A stretch of 64,000 nucleotides of DNA from Sphingobium sp. TCM1 (GTDB taxonomy: Bacteria > Pseudomonadota > Alphaproteobacteria > Sphingomonadales > Sphingomonadaceae), in NCBI RefSeq assembly GCF_001650725.1, contig NZ_LXVX01000012.1:434001-498000 (forward strand). Reading direction: 5' to 3'. Positions 8,460 through 17,218 of this stretch are shown here, piece by piece. The position numbers and the translations under genes were made by a program. Within the stretch, counting starts at the first letter, position 1, and each line of letters opens with the position of its first letter. The notes under the pieces were generated by a model that was not told the origin of the DNA, searched no databases, and worked only from the letters and a program-made list of their open reading frames with translations.

Positions 8460-11400
8460 CGCGGCATCCAGACTCGGGTCAGGCTGAGCAGTTTGTCGAC
8501 GTCCAGCGGCTTGGCGAGATAGTCATTGGCGCCCGCATCCAGGCAATCCTGCTGGTCGCGTGCCATGGCTTTGGCGGTCAGCGCGATGATCGGCAATTGC
8601 TTGCCCCAGGGCTTGGTCCGGATTTCCCGCGTGGCCGTGAGCCCGTCCATCTCCGGCATCATCACGTCCATCAGCACCAGGTCGACCGGATCGGCCAGAC
8701 CTTTGGCAGCTTCGTCGAGCAGGTCCAGCGCTTCGCGCCCGTTGCGCCCGATCCGGACATTCGCGCCGTGCGGTTCGAATATCGAGGTCAGGGCATAGAC
8801 ATTGCGGATGTCGTCCTCGACCACGAGAATGTTGCGCCCGTCCAGCGCGGCATCGCGATTGAGCGACTTGGCGATCAGCGCCTGCTGCGGTTCCGGCAGG
8901 TCCGACACGACCTGATGCAGGAACAGCGTCACTTCATCGAGCAGTCGTTCGGGCGACTTGGCGCCCTTGACGATGATCGACTTGGAATAGCGTCGCAGGC
9001 GCATTTCCTCGTCATGGGACAAGTCGCGGCCGGTATAGACGATGACCGGCGGAAAACCGACCGCATCATCATTGCTCAGCCGATCGAGCAGGTCGAGGCC
9101 GGAACTGTCGGGCAGGTTGAGGTCGAGCACCATGCAGTCGAAGGTTTCCTGACCCAGCTGCTCGAAACATTGGGCGGCCGAATGAGCCTGGATGGTTTCG
9201 ACATCACGCGAGGCCAGCAGCAGCTTGACGCTTTCGGCCTGCTGCGCGTCATCCTCGACCACCAGCACCCGCCGCACACGCTGGGACATGCGGGCTTCCA
9301 GCCCCGCGAGCATGTCGGTCAGTGCCTCGCGCACAGGCTTGAAGAGATAGCCGATGGCGCCACTGGAAAGAGCGGCCTGGCTGTCGTCGTCCACGGAAAC
9401 GACATGGACCGGAATATGCCGCGTCCGCACGTCGCGCTTGATCCTGTCCAGCACCGAAAGGCCGGTATGGTCGGGCAGGTTCATGTCCAGGATGACGGCA
9501 TTCGGCACATATTGCCGTGCCATCAGCGCGCCTTCATCCGCCGTCCCCGCCACCAGGCACTGGAACCCGAGTTCATGGGCGATGTCGCACAGAATCCGGG
9601 CAAATACCGGATCATCCTCGACGATCAGAATGACCCGGGCGTCACCGGAGAGCTGCTCGCGATCATCCGGCGTCGCCGGACCGGGGCGCGTGCGACCGGG
9701 TTTCGGGTTCGATGGCGGCGTGCGGAGCGTGGCGGTTCCCTGCGGCACATCCGCCAGCGTCGCTACGGCAGGATCGAAGCGTTCGGGGAGGATGAGCGTG
9801 AAAGCGCTGCCTTCACCGGGTTTGCTCTCTACCTCGACCTGTCCTCCCAGCAGCCGGGCCAGTTCGCGGGAGATGGAGAGACCCAGCCCGGTTCCCCCAT
9901 ATTTCCGGCTGATGGTTCCGTCCGCCTGTCGAAACGCCTCGAAGATAAGCTGCTGCTGGTCCGCCGCAATACCTACACCGGTGTCACGGACCGTGAAGGC
10001 GATGCGGCCATCGTCTCGACTGGCCACCTCCAGCGACACCGAGCCTCGATCGGTGAACTTGATCGCGTTGGAGAGGAAGTTCTTGAGCACCTGCTCGATC
10101 CGAAGCGGGTCGCTCTCCATGTCGACGGGCGTGCCAGGGCCGGCGTCCGCCGCAAAGCTCAGCCCCTTGGCCTCCGCGGACGGGCCGAAGATCGCGGTCA
10201 GCTTGTCCAGCATCGCAGCGATGCGGATGCGGCGCGGCTGCAACTCCAGCTTGCCGGCCTCGATCTTCGATATGTCGAGAATGTCATTTATGAGGTTGAG
10301 CAGGTCATTCCCCGACGTTTCGATCGTCTCGGCATGGCGGATCTGTTCGGCAGACAGGTTGCCACCCCGATTTTCCGCCAGCAATCGCGCCATGATGAGC
10401 AGCGAGTTGAGCGGTGTGCGCAACTCATGGCTCATATTGGCGAGGAATTCGGATTTGTAACGGCTCGCCTGTGTGAGTTCTTCTGCCTGGGTCTTGAGCG
10501 AGCTTTGCGACCGGGACAGGTCATCGCGCTGAATTTCCAGCTGGCGGGCCTGCTCCTCGAGTTGGACGTTGGTCTGCTCCATTTCCGCCTGCTGGGCCTC
10601 CAGCCGTGCGGCAGATTCCTGGAGTTGGCGACTCTGCTGTTCCAGTTCCTCGTTATTGGCGCGCAATTCTTCGCTCTGCGCCTGTAATTCTTCCGCCTGC
10701 TGCTGCGTCTCTTCCAGCAGTTCGCGCAGCCGCGCCCGATATTTGCCCGATCGGATGGCGACGCCGAGTTGATCGTGAACCCGATCGAGCAGCGCAAGTG
10801 CATTGTCACCCGCGCCAGCGCGCAGGCCGAGTTCGATCACCGCATTGATCGCGCCACCCGACTGAGCGGTGGCGATGACAAGCGTCTCGGGCCTGGCGGA
10901 ACCAAGGGCCGATCCGTAGGACAGATAGTCCGCCGGAACCTTGTCGAGATGGAAGCTGCGACGGTCGGCGACGGCCTGTCCCAGCAATCCGTCGCCGGCG
11001 TCGAACCGCTCCGGCAGGGGCGCATCGGCGGGAACGGCATAGGTGGCGTAACGGCGGAAGCCGTCGCCGTTGGCGATATACAGCGCGCCGGCCTGCGCCT
11101 GGAGATATTCGGCCAGAAAGGTCAGCGCGCTGTTGGCCAGTTCAGCCAAGGGCTGTTCGCCGCCGACCGCCTTGGCCAGGCCGAGTTGCCCGCCGCGCAA
11201 CCATTCCTCCTGCAAGATGGCCAGCCTGTTGCGGATGAAAAGCAATCCGATGACGGCAAGAATCCAGAAGACGCCTACGACGAGTGAACGATTGAGAAAG
11301 GCAACCGTCGGATCGACGCCGGCCGGCGCGTAGAAAAAGCCCGTCGCGGTCAAGATGGTCGCCGCCGTGGCGGTGATCAATGGTACCTGTGGTCGCCGGG

Positions 11401-11560
11401 CCAGATAGGCCAGCACCACCGGAAGGAGATAAGCCACCCACACGGCCGTCCCCAGCGGGAAGACAAGGTCTGCGAGGAACGGCAGCATGAGCAGGGCGAT
11501 CAGCCCTGCATAGAGCCAGCCTTGGACGAAATTGGTGCTACCAGCGTACTTGTTCTTCAT
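8456..11560 (-). CDS. Membrane hybrid histidine kinase with GAF and three receiver domains
   Basis: 1034-aa hybrid kinase. Approximate order: about four transmembrane helices (15-110), a GAF-like domain (130-270), a very long Glu/Gln-rich coiled coil (280-375), HisKA with the H-box FLANMSHELRTPL, HATPase_c with GGTGLGLSISREL, then three receivers (about 650-765, 775-890, 915-1030) with acidic pockets VEDD and phosphoacceptor segments ILDMNLPD, VLDLNLPD and LMDVMMPE. I start at the ATG at 11560 (MKNKYAGS) because the longer frame to 11623 adds an Arg/Pro-rich segment unlike a kinase N-terminus; the ribosome binding site is weak in either case. It is the first gene of the kinase-cheR-HWE operon and probably the membrane input of a phosphorelay. 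The signal sensed is unknown. Confidence 0.9.
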   Translation of the reverse strand: MKNKYAGSTNFVQGWLYAGLIALLMLPFLADLVFPLGTAVWVAYLLPVVLAYLARRPQVPLITATAATILTATGFFYAPAGVDPTVAFLNRSLVVGVFWILAVIGLLFIRNRLAILQEEWLRGGQLGLAKAVGGEQPLAELANSALTFLAEYLQAQAGALYIANGDGFRRYATYAVPADAPLPERFDAGDGLLGQAVADRRSFHLDKVPADYLSYGSALGSARPETLVIATAQSGGAINAVIELGLRAGAGDNALALLDRVHDQLGVAIRSGKYRARLRELLEETQQQAEELQAQSEELRANNEELEQQSRQLQESAARLEAQQAEMEQTNVQLEEQARQLEIQRDDLSRSQSSLKTQAEELTQASRYKSEFLANMSHELRTPLNSLLIMARLLAENRGGNLSAEQIRHAETIETSGNDLLNLINDILDISKIEAGKLELQPRRIRIAAMLDKLTAIFGPSAEAKGLSFAADAGPGTPVDMESDPLRIEQVLKNFLSNAIKFTDRGSVSLEVASRDDGRIAFTVRDTGVGIAADQQQLIFEAFRQADGTISRKYGGTGLGLSISRELARLLGGQVEVESKPGEGSAFTLILPERFDPAVATLADVPQGTATLRTPPSNPKPGRTRPGPATPDDREQLSGDARVILIVEDDPVFARILCDIAHELGFQCLVAGTADEGALMARQYVPNAVILDMNLPDHTGLSVLDRIKRDVRTRHIPVHVVSVDDDSQAALSSGAIGYLFKPVREALTDMLAGLEARMSQRVRRVLVVEDDAQQAESVKLLLASRDVETIQAHSAAQCFEQLGQETFDCMVLDLNLPDSSGLDLLDRLSNDDAVGFPPVIVYTGRDLSHDEEMRLRRYSKSIIVKGAKSPERLLDEVTLFLHQVVSDLPEPQQALIAKSLNRDAALDGRNILVVEDDIRNVYALTSIFEPHGANVRIGRNGREALDLLDEAAKGLADPVDLVLMDVMMPEMDGLTATREIRTKPWGKQLPIIALTAKAMARDQQDCLDAGANDYLAKPLDVDKLLSLTRVWMPR

Positions 11561-11695
11561 GATGATCGGATCTGGACGAGCGGCCGGCCGACCGCGACGC
11601 ACTGGATCAATACCCCCTTGCAAAGATGCCGGCCCCCGCGCGGCCGCTCCGCACGAACGAGCAAATCCGCAAAGAGTTCCCGCGACGCATCGCCA

Positions 11696-12559
11696 TCAGG
11701 ACGGAGGGGCCGCGTCGGCATCCTGCTCCGCAGCCTTTACATCGCTCCGCATCTGCCCATGGGCCAGAACCGCGAACAGGCCAGTTCCTCCGATGACATT
11801 GCCGACGAGCGCAGGCAGGATGAAGTCGGCCATCATCTCGGTCAAGGACATGACGCCGTTCAGCCAGAGAAACGCGCTCTGGGACGAACCTGTCACGACA
11901 TGGCTGAACCCGCCTAGCGCGATGACGTAAGTCAGCATCGAAATGACCCAGAATTCGCTGCCTTTCGCACTGGGAAGTATCCACGCGATGGCCGCCATCA
12001 GGAAACCGGCGGGGATACCGAGGGTCAGGGTCTGAAGCCCCTCCTGGCGCGGCAGCTTCTCCAATATATCCAGTGCGATCAGACGCTGGTCATGTGTGAT
12101 GATGACTTCGTTTGCCATCAGCGCAGCCACGATGACGACGCCAAGCAGGTTCGCCAGGAGAACGGTGGACCAGAGGCGGAGCAGCCGACCCAGATTTTCC
12201 CAATCCGGATGCGCCGCGACGGGCAGAACCGCCGTGATGGTGCTTTCCGTGAACAACTGGAGCCGGCCCATGATGACGATGACGTAGCCGACCGGGTAAC
12301 CGGCGAGAAAAATAAGTTCCGCCCACCGTGTGTCGGGCAGACGCATACGCAGATATAGTTCGGTGAGGAGCGAGGCATTGATCGCAAGGCCAGCTGCCAT
12401 GCCGGACAGGACCATCGACAGGATGGGCCGCTTCAACTCCTCCTCGCCCTGTAGCCGGACGACCTCGTGGACGACCATGGGCGAACTCGCGCGCCGCTGG
12501 TTGACGTCGCGCGCTTCATCTGCCGAGAGCGCATGGTCAGGTTTCAAATGATCGTCCAT
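11696..12559 (-). CDS. Formate/nitrite transporter (FNT) family channel, YfdC-like
   Basis: 287-aa inner-membrane protein of the FNT family (FocA/NirC/YfdC), pentameric channels for small monovalent anions. After a hydrophilic N-terminus of about 45 residues there are six hydrophobic segments, beginning with the SMVLSGMAAGLAI stretch. The LFTESTITAVLPV segment corresponds to the broken helix ELFT of FocA, and GGFSHVVTGSS matches the second conserved half. The long N-terminal extension and divergent pore segments resemble E. coli YfdC rather than FocA or NirC, so substrate cannot be assigned. It ends 135 nt upstream of the hybrid kinase start on the same strand; co-regulation is possible but unproven. 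Confidence 0.82.
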   Translation of the reverse strand: MDDHLKPDHALSADEARDVNQRRASSPMVVHEVVRLQGEEELKRPILSMVLSGMAAGLAINASLLTELYLRMRLPDTRWAELIFLAGYPVGYVIVIMGRLQLFTESTITAVLPVAAHPDWENLGRLLRLWSTVLLANLLGVVIVAALMANEVIITHDQRLIALDILEKLPRQEGLQTLTLGIPAGFLMAAIAWILPSAKGSEFWVISMLTYVIALGGFSHVVTGSSQSAFLWLNGVMSLTEMMADFILPALVGNVIGGTGLFAVLAHGQMRSDVKAAEQDADAAPPS

Positions 12560-12621
12560 CCTGGTGAGACGCCGAGGCGACCAGTCTGTTCCGCACCCGT
12601 TTCATTTGGTGCCGATCGCGT

Positions 12622-12972
12622 TTATCCCCGCGCGGCGCGCCTTCCGCCCAGACGGCGCCGGTTCTTCGCCACCGCCTTGCGGTAATGGGCGACCGAATGG
12701 GCGAGCGCTTCGTGGCCCGTTCGTCCGAGTTCCCCCGTCATCATCTTCCATTGCAGGATTGTGACTGCCTCGATCTTTTCCGCAACCATCCGGTGCGCCT
12801 CGATCGCGGCCGCCGGATTGCCGGCCATCAGGCGGGGAATGCGCAGCCCGATCACGGACCAGGCCTCGACGCCGAGGCTCCAGCAGTCGAAGGCGAGCGT
12901 GAAGGGAGTGGCTTTTGTCACGCCGGCGACAATGGTCTGTGGCGTGCAGGGTTCCGCGCTATCTTCATCCAT
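12622..12972 (-). CDS. Small phasin-like helical protein, function unknown
   Basis: 116-aa protein with a short N-terminal tail, a helical body (about 25-95) rich in Ala, Glu and Met, and a very basic C-terminus (KNRRRLGGRRAARG). The helical body, with segments such as AIEAHRMVAEKIEAV, resembles phasin-like proteins that coat polyhydroxyalkanoate granules, but the match is by impression only. Its start overlaps the end of the formylglycine-generating-enzyme homologue by 8 nt, so the two are probably translated together. It lacks signal peptide and membrane span and has no CxPxR sulfatase motif. Treat as hypothetical. Confidence 0.6.
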   Translation of the reverse strand: MDEDSAEPCTPQTIVAGVTKATPFTLAFDCWSLGVEAWSVIGLRIPRLMAGNPAAAIEAHRMVAEKIEAVTILQWKMMTGELGRTGHEALAHSVAHYRKAVAKNRRRLGGRRAARG

Positions 12973-13918
12973 GATCGCGAACGATGCAGCGGAAACCGAT
13001 ATGGCTGGTCGCGCTGTCCACCGCCTGGGGATGGCGCGCTGCCGGCCGATAGCGTTGGCAATAATTGGCGGCGCACAAATGCGATCCGCCCTTCAGCACC
13101 TTGCGGGGGATGGAGACGCGGGGCGTCGCTGGGTCGAAGCTCTCACGTTTCGTCCCGCCGCGGGGGTTGGACGGCACGCAGCAACTCCCCTTCGCCTTGC
13201 GCTCTATCCGGTGCTGGGCGAACCAGTCTGTCGTCCATTCCCATACATTGCCGATCATGTCGTAGAGGCCATAGCCATTGGCGGGATAGGAGCGCACGGG
13301 CGACGTGCGCTCATAGCCGTCCTCCAGCGTATTGCCGTAGGGAAAGGCGCCCTGCCAGTAATTAGCAAGCATCCGTCCGTCAGGCGCAAGCGTGTCGCCC
13401 CACGCATAGTCCGCCCCGTCCAGGCCGCCCCGTGCGGCATATTCCCATTCGGCCTCGGTCGGCAGCGCCTTGCCGGCCCAGCGGGCATATGTTTCGGCAT
13501 CCTGATAAGCGACATGAACCACGGGGTGATCGGGCAATTCCTCCGCGCTGCTGTCCGGGCCGTGGGGATGGCGCCAATCCGTGCCGAAGCTGAAAGTCCA
13601 CCACTGGCTGTAATCGAAAAGGTCCACCGGGCCGGCTGTGCGCTGGAAGAGGAGCGATCCGGCCCGCGCCATGGCCGGGTCCATGCCGGGATAATCCTTG
13701 GCGTCCGGCGCGATTTCCGCCAGCGTGCGGTAACCGGTGGCCGCGACGAACAGGGCGAAGTCCCGGTTGGTGACGGGCGCCTCGTCTATCCAGAAGCCGT
13801 CGACCTGGACCCGCCGGGCGGGCGCTTCCTCCGGATAGAAGCGGTCCGAGCCCATCAGGAAGGTTCCACCAGGCACGAAGCGCATGTCCTGCGTGCGTGC
13901 GACTGCGATCTCAGTCAT
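12965..13918 (-). CDS. Formylglycine-generating enzyme (SUMF1/FGE) family protein
   Basis: 317-aa protein of the sulfatase-modifying-factor fold. Seen: the N-terminal FVPGGTFLMGS motif, PVTNRDFALFV, the GKALPTEAEWEYAARGG core, GNVWEWTTDW, and near the C-terminus KGGSHLCAANYC with Cys282 and Cys287 spaced like the catalytic cysteine pair of true FGEs, followed by RYRPAAR and IGFRC. Keeping both cysteines argues for a real copper-dependent oxidase converting a target Cys to formylglycine, rather than a degenerate EgtB- or lectin-like relative. I chose the ATG at 13918 (MTEIAV); the frame extends to 13969 but the extra residues are not family-like. No sulfatase is encoded in this window. It is the first gene of a pair with the phasin-like gene. 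Confidence 0.88.
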   Translation of the reverse strand: MTEIAVARTQDMRFVPGGTFLMGSDRFYPEEAPARRVQVDGFWIDEAPVTNRDFALFVAATGYRTLAEIAPDAKDYPGMDPAMARAGSLLFQRTAGPVDLFDYSQWWTFSFGTDWRHPHGPDSSAEELPDHPVVHVAYQDAETYARWAGKALPTEAEWEYAARGGLDGADYAWGDTLAPDGRMLANYWQGAFPYGNTLEDGYERTSPVRSYPANGYGLYDMIGNVWEWTTDWFAQHRIERKAKGSCCVPSNPRGGTKRESFDPATPRVSIPRKVLKGGSHLCAANYCQRYRPAARHPQAVDSATSHIGFRCIVRDHG

Positions 13919-14055
13919 GTCGGCTGTTCGGAAGATGGGCCGGCAAAGGCATGACGCGATATGTTCCAACGGACGGTGCAGGCTGCATTGTAGCGATGGA
14001 AGGCGGAGCGCCGCAATGGCCCGATCGGCAGATATTCTACTGGCGGCGCACGGAT

Positions 14056-14568
14056 TTATTTCAGACGGAGCGGCAGCCCTGCTGCGACCAGCAGGACTTC
14101 ATCGGCAATCGCCGCCACCCGCTGGTTCAACCGACCGGCATCGTCGCGAAACCGGCGGGCAAGCACATTGTCGGGGACGATCCCGAACCCGACCTCATTT
14201 GCGACGAGGATGATGTGACCGGAGAAGTCACCGACGGCCCGCGTCAACCGATCGCACGCGGCAGGAATGTCGGCATCCATCAGCAAGAGGTTGGACAACC
14301 ACAGGGTCAGGCAGTCGACCAGTAGGACATGGTCCCGGCCGTCGAGCGCCTGGATCGCTTCGGGGAGAGCGACGGGAGCATCGATCGTCCTCCAGCGCTG
14401 GTCGCGATCGGCCTGATGCCGGGCGATGCGGTCGCGCATTTCATCATCATCGGCCTGGGCGGTCGCGACGAATGTCAGGCGTCCTTCAAGCGACTCGGCG
14501 CGCTGTTGGGCATGGCGGCTCTTGCCGGATCTGGCGCCACCCAGCACGAAAAGGCGATGTCCGTCCAT
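14056..14568 (-). CDS. cobP: Bifunctional adenosylcobinamide kinase / adenosylcobinamide-phosphate guanylyltransferase
   Basis: 170-aa CobP/CobU enzyme: phosphorylates adenosylcobinamide and then transfers GMP to give AdoCbi-GDP. The P-loop GGARSGKS spans residues 10-17. The guanylylated histidine is most likely His51 in RIARHQADR, by position and context compared with Salmonella CobU His46. The NEVGFGIVP segment and the C-terminal RLNQRVAA helix are also family features. Length is typical. It is the last gene of the cob operon, 22 nt after cbiB, and should be under the riboswitch at 19372-19548. Acts in the cytosol on cobinamide, both salvaged and made by CbiB. Confidence 0.95.
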   Translation of the reverse strand: MDGHRLFVLGGARSGKSRHAQQRAESLEGRLTFVATAQADDDEMRDRIARHQADRDQRWRTIDAPVALPEAIQALDGRDHVLLVDCLTLWLSNLLLMDADIPAACDRLTRAVGDFSGHIILVANEVGFGIVPDNVLARRFRDDAGRLNQRVAAIADEVLLVAAGLPLRLK

Positions 14569-14590
14569 GCAAAGCTCCTTTTGGGCAGGG

Positions 14591-15529
14591 TCATGACAAC
14601 CACGCGACGACAGCGGCGATCAGCCACAGCAGAATGCAGGCGCGGCGGTAAATGGCGAGCGCACGTCCGACATCGCCGGCGATCGCATCCAGTCCCTCGC
14701 CCCCGATCCATGGCTTGGCATGGACATGACCGTCATAGGATACGGGGCCGGCAAGGCGGACACGAAGCGCCCCCGCCATGGCCGCTTCGGGCCACCCGGC
14801 ATTGGGGGACGCATGGTTACGCGCGTCGCGCAACAATATACGCCAGCCGCCCCCGCCCGCAACGCAGAGCAGCAGGCCGGACAGTCGCGCCGGGATGATA
14901 TTGAGCAGATCATCCGTCCTGGCTGCGGCCCAGCCGAAAGCGCGCCAGCGTTGCTCATAATGACCGATCAGGCTGTCCGCGGTGTTGATGGCCTTATAGA
15001 CCCAGATGCCGGGCAGCCCCAGGACCAGCAGCCAGAAGAGCGGAGCCACGACCCCGTCGCAAAAGCTTTCGGCGAGGCTTTCGATGCCGGCCCGTGCGAC
15101 CCCGCATTCTTCAAGGGCCGCCGTGTCGCGGCCGACAATGGCGCTGACGGCGATGCGGGCGGCCGGCAGATCGCCGGTTTCCAACGCGATGGCAACCGGG
15201 CGGACATGATCGAACAGGCTGCGCTGGGCCAGGCCCGGCCAAGCGAACAGGGCAAGAGCCGTCCAGGCAAGACCTCCCGGAACCTGGGCTGCGAGGCGAG
15301 CCAGCATCCAGGCCAGGCCGCCGCTGCTCAGTACGAGCATCAGGACCGTGACAATACCCAGCGCCCGGCGCACGGCGAATGATCGCTCCGGCCGGTTCCA
15401 GCGCGTCTCGCATCCATCGATCAGGCGCGCGAAGCATCCGACCGGATGGCCTATGCGGCGATAGAGCGAATGGGGCCAGCCGAGCGCGGCGTCCAGCATC
15501 AGTGCGCCCAGCGCGACCGGATCAGCCAT
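14591..15529 (-). CDS. cbiB: Adenosylcobinamide-phosphate synthase (CbiB/CobD)
   Basis: 312-aa membrane protein that attaches aminopropanol (phosphate) to adenosylcobyrate. It has about four to five hydrophobic segments, including one at residues 65-90 and one at the extreme C-terminus. Family blocks seen are LDAALGWPHSLYRRIGHPVG near the N-terminus, RDTAALEE, SLAESFCDGVVAPLFW, and INTADSLIGH followed by the DDLLNIIPARLS segment. I start at the ATG at 15529 (MADPVALG), which overlaps the end of the upstream PLP enzyme by 8 nt; the longer frame to 15610 would extend deep into that gene. Called CobD in the alphaproteobacterial nomenclature and CbiB in the enteric one. Confidence 0.94.
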   Translation of the reverse strand: MADPVALGALMLDAALGWPHSLYRRIGHPVGCFARLIDGCETRWNRPERSFAVRRALGIVTVLMLVLSSGGLAWMLARLAAQVPGGLAWTALALFAWPGLAQRSLFDHVRPVAIALETGDLPAARIAVSAIVGRDTAALEECGVARAGIESLAESFCDGVVAPLFWLLVLGLPGIWVYKAINTADSLIGHYEQRWRAFGWAAARTDDLLNIIPARLSGLLLCVAGGGGWRILLRDARNHASPNAGWPEAAMAGALRVRLAGPVSYDGHVHAKPWIGGEGLDAIAGDVGRALAIYRRACILLWLIAAVVAWLS

Positions 15530-16502
15530 GCGCCATGACCCGCTCGAGACGGTCAAGCGCCGCCTGGTCGGGCGGCAGTCCGATCCGCAACCAGCGACGG
15601 TCGGGCTCAAAGGGCCGCGTCAGGATCGCCGCGCGGGCCAGCCGGTCGAACAGTTGAGGCGCCTCGTCCGTCTCGATAAGCCGGAACAGCGGGCAGCGAC
15701 CGATCGGCTGATGCCCGCATCGCACAAGCACGGCGTCAAGCCGCGCGGCTTCGTGGTCCAACCGCTCGCGGGTTGCCGCGATCCACGGTCGATCGCGATA
15801 GGCGGCGGTCCCGATCGCGATCGCCGCCGTGGAAAGTGGCCAGGCGCCCAACTGCTCCCGCAACGGCGCCAGCACATGCGAGGGGCCGATCACGAAGCCA
15901 AGGCGCACGCCGGCCAGCCCGAAAAATTTGCCGAAGGAGCGGAAGACGAGCAGCCTTCGCGTTTCGCTCACCAAAGATGCAACGCTGATCGCCGGATCGC
16001 TGTCCGCAAAGGCTTCGTCGACCAGCAGCCAGCCGTGATGCGCGCGCGCCTCCAGCAATGCGCGCATTTGCTCCCGGTCCAGCCACCGACCGTCGGGATT
16101 GTTGGGATTGGCGAGGATCAGCGTTTCCGATGAGACGCCCGTGGCGATCCATTCGATCGCTCTGGAGCCTGCGATCATTTCGCCATGGGTGCGATAGCTG
16201 GGAGCGACATGGCGGGCCGGGCCGCCGATCAGGCACCCCGCCAGTCGCAACCCCGTTTCGGTTCCCGGTACGGCGCAGACATGCTGCGGGTCGACACCGA
16301 AATGGACAGCTGCTGCGGTTTCGAGTTGTCGCAAACTGTCGGGTTCGGGCAGGCGCCGCCAGTCGATGGAGAGTCCCGCCGTGCCGGGCCAGGCTTTCGG
16401 ATTAATGCCGGTCGACAGGTCGATCCACGGTTCCGCGCCCGCCCCGAAATGGCGTTTCGCCGCCTCCAGCGCGCCGCCATGCCAGGTCCAGATGTCCGTC
16501 AT
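15522..16502 (-). CDS. cobC: PLP-dependent L-threonine-O-3-phosphate decarboxylase-like enzyme (CobC/CobD)
   Basis: 326-aa fold-type I aminotransferase-like enzyme. In B12 synthesis it makes (R)-1-amino-2-propanol phosphate from threonine phosphate for the CbiB step. Seen: N-terminal HGGALEAA and LSTGINPKAWP typical of the family, the NPNNPDGR motif, VDEAFAD, and the PLP lysine in FRSFGKFFGLAG, followed by RLGF. A HisC identity is disfavoured by the HGG N-terminus and by its place between cobS and cbiB. The ATG at 16502 overlaps the cobS stop by 4 nt. The symbol follows alphaproteobacterial usage (Salmonella cobD); it is not the phosphatase encoded at 17215-17784. Confidence 0.9.
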   Translation of the reverse strand: MTDIWTWHGGALEAAKRHFGAGAEPWIDLSTGINPKAWPGTAGLSIDWRRLPEPDSLRQLETAAAVHFGVDPQHVCAVPGTETGLRLAGCLIGGPARHVAPSYRTHGEMIAGSRAIEWIATGVSSETLILANPNNPDGRWLDREQMRALLEARAHHGWLLVDEAFADSDPAISVASLVSETRRLLVFRSFGKFFGLAGVRLGFVIGPSHVLAPLREQLGAWPLSTAAIAIGTAAYRDRPWIAATRERLDHEAARLDAVLVRCGHQPIGRCPLFRLIETDEAPQLFDRLARAAILTRPFEPDRRWLRIGLPPDQAALDRLERVMAHG

Positions 16503-17218
16503 ACCGCCTGAACCCACAGCAAGGCAGACAGGAGCAGCAGGCTTTCCGCCACCTCGATGCCCGCGCCATGCCCGTCACCCGAAATGCCGCCGATGCGGCG
16601 ACGGAGCCACATGGCCCAGAACGGCAGGATCAGGGGCGTCGCGAGCAGCGGGGGAGAGGCCAGTGCAATGACGGCGAGGGCCGCGGTCCATATCGCAAGA
16701 TCGCGCACACGAACCGCGTTGCGGAACTGCGCCGCCAGCCCATCATGAAGTTGCGGCAGGGCGCGGGACCAGAAGAGGGGACCGATACGCGCGGCAAATG
16801 GGATGACCGCGATCATGGCGAAAGCCTGCGTCTCGATGAGCAGGCGGAGCAGGATCAGCTTGGCGATCAGTTGCAGGACGATGGTCACGACCGCGAAGCT
16901 GCCCACATGGGGGTCGGCAAGGACCGCGATCAGCCGCGCGCGGTCCTTGTGCGCTGCGCCGGCGGCATCGGCCATGTCGCCCAGCCCATCGAGATGAAGC
17001 CCACCCGTTATCCGCACCCACAGGGTCAATGCGCCGAGGGCGCCGAGCCACGGATCGATCAGCGCGCCACCCCAGGCAGCCACCGCGATCATCGCGCCGA
17101 TGATCAAGCCGACCGCCGGAAACCAGCGGATCGAGGCAGCGAAATCCCCGCCGTCCGCGGCGACGCGGGGCATCGGCAGGCGGGTCAGGAACTGGATGGC
17201 GAGGATCAGCCCCTTCAT
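16499..17218 (-). CDS. cobS: Adenosylcobinamide-GDP ribazoletransferase (cobalamin synthase)
   Basis: 239-aa integral membrane enzyme joining AdoCbi-GDP with alpha-ribazole (phosphate) to form cobalamin. Family features are the N-terminal AIQFLTRLPMPR, a series of hydrophobic helices, the metal-binding acidic motif GGLHLDGLGDMADA near residues 80-95, and GGISGDGHGAGIEVAE near the C-terminus. The ATG at 17218 overlaps the preceding phosphatase stop by 4 nt; the frame continues to 17308 but that part lies inside the phosphatase gene. Length matches the family. It works in the membrane with CbiB, CobP and CobT products. Confidence 0.95.
   Translation of the reverse strand: MKGLILAIQFLTRLPMPRVAADGGDFAASIRWFPAVGLIIGAMIAVAAWGGALIDPWLGALGALTLWVRITGGLHLDGLGDMADAAGAAHKDRARLIAVLADPHVGSFAVVTIVLQLIAKLILLRLLIETQAFAMIAVIPFAARIGPLFWSRALPQLHDGLAAQFRNAVRVRDLAIWTAALAVIALASPPLLATPLILPFWAMWLRRRIGGISGDGHGAGIEVAESLLLLSALLWVQAV

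Noticed and set aside
8297..10687. 796-codon open frame on the + strand opposite the hybrid kinase
   Set aside because: It is antisense to clear HisKA, HATPase and receiver domains and its translation is Gly/Gln/Arg-rich without any family motif; a high-GC shadow.
15522..16502. Histidinol-phosphate aminotransferase (HisC) identity
   Set aside because: The HGG N-terminus, location between cobS and cbiB, and 4-nt coupling favour the B12 decarboxylase role.
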